From: Bacteroidales bacterium
Lineage (GTDB): Bacteria; Bacteroidota; Bacteroidia; Bacteroidales; PWNQ01
Reading direction: 5' to 3'
DNA length: 40,217 nucleotides
NCBI GenBank assembly: GCA_021738505.1
Contig: JAIPBW010000025.1
Location: 1 to 40,217, forward strand
A model generated the notes under the pieces. That model had not been told where the DNA came from, did not search any database, and saw only the letters and a program-made list of their open reading frames with translations. Shown here piece after piece: positions 40,082 through 40,217 of this stretch; within the stretch, counting starts at the first letter, position 1; every line of letters begins with the position of its first letter. A program made the position numbers and the translations under genes.

Positions 40082-40217
40082 GAGCCTACTCCAAAAAGTA
40101 GGTTTTAAAATTTCGACTAAAAATACATAAAGCAATCCAGAAAGCAAAATCACTTGCATTTTGCTTAAAAATTCGTTTGACAGTTTTATAGAGCTCGAAT
40201 ATCGTTTGGAAAATGAT

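Overview
The window looks like a chromosomal segment of a low-GC Bacteroidota, probably of the order Bacteroidales or Marinilabiliales (the order is an inference). Seen directly: several promoters match the Bacteroidetes pattern TTG-N19/21-TAnnTTTG, a secreted protein ends in a type IX secretion (T9SS) sorting domain, there is a SusC-like TonB receptor with a carboxypeptidase-regulatory N-terminus, a LruC-domain lipoprotein, and Bacteroidetes-type MtaB, Lgt and S8 peptidase proteins. No rRNA, tRNA, CRISPR array, insertion sequence or phage gene was found.

Layout. 1-410 is gene-free and carries short simple repeats. 411-6322 holds a secreted S8 protease, a LruC lipoprotein, NADP-type glutamate dehydrogenase and an enlarged Crp/Fnr regulator with a GAF-like sensor domain. 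6359-13140 is a divergent pair of units: on the minus strand a beta-helix lipoprotein followed by a TonB-dependent receptor, and on the plus strand a PiT phosphate transporter with a PhoU-like tail. Their shared upstream region carries 11-bp-phased TTAACNT-like repeats resembling a Pho box, so this may be a phosphate-scavenging locus.

13618-30673 is a plus-strand exopolysaccharide locus of fourteen genes with a good promoter at 13525-13556. In order it encodes a stand-alone response regulator, a receiver-like domain fused to a polyprenyl-phosphate sugar-1-phosphate transferase, a half-size TolC-like outer membrane protein, a GumC/Wzc-like chain-length protein with a decayed kinase domain, a Wzx flippase, a Wzy polymerase, two GT2 and two GT4 glycosyltransferases, a PAPS sulfotransferase, an FkbM methyltransferase, a third GT2 enzyme, and a T9SS-exported parallel beta-helix protein. 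Together these would build a Wzx/Wzy-type, probably sulfated and methylated, polymer from up to six sugars. The most unusual point is the initiating enzyme: its receiver-like domain has Glu where the phosphorylated Asp should be, and its catalytic domain contains a four-cysteine insertion.

30840-35639 is housekeeping: YggS, MtaB, Lgt, an inositol-monophosphatase-family enzyme and an alpha/beta hydrolase. 35702-40081 is on the minus strand: a hybrid sensor kinase, a heme catalase with a long leader containing a Crp-like palindrome, and a Blc-type lipocalin lipoprotein. Three convincing intrinsic terminators close gdhA, the phosphate transporter and the catalase.
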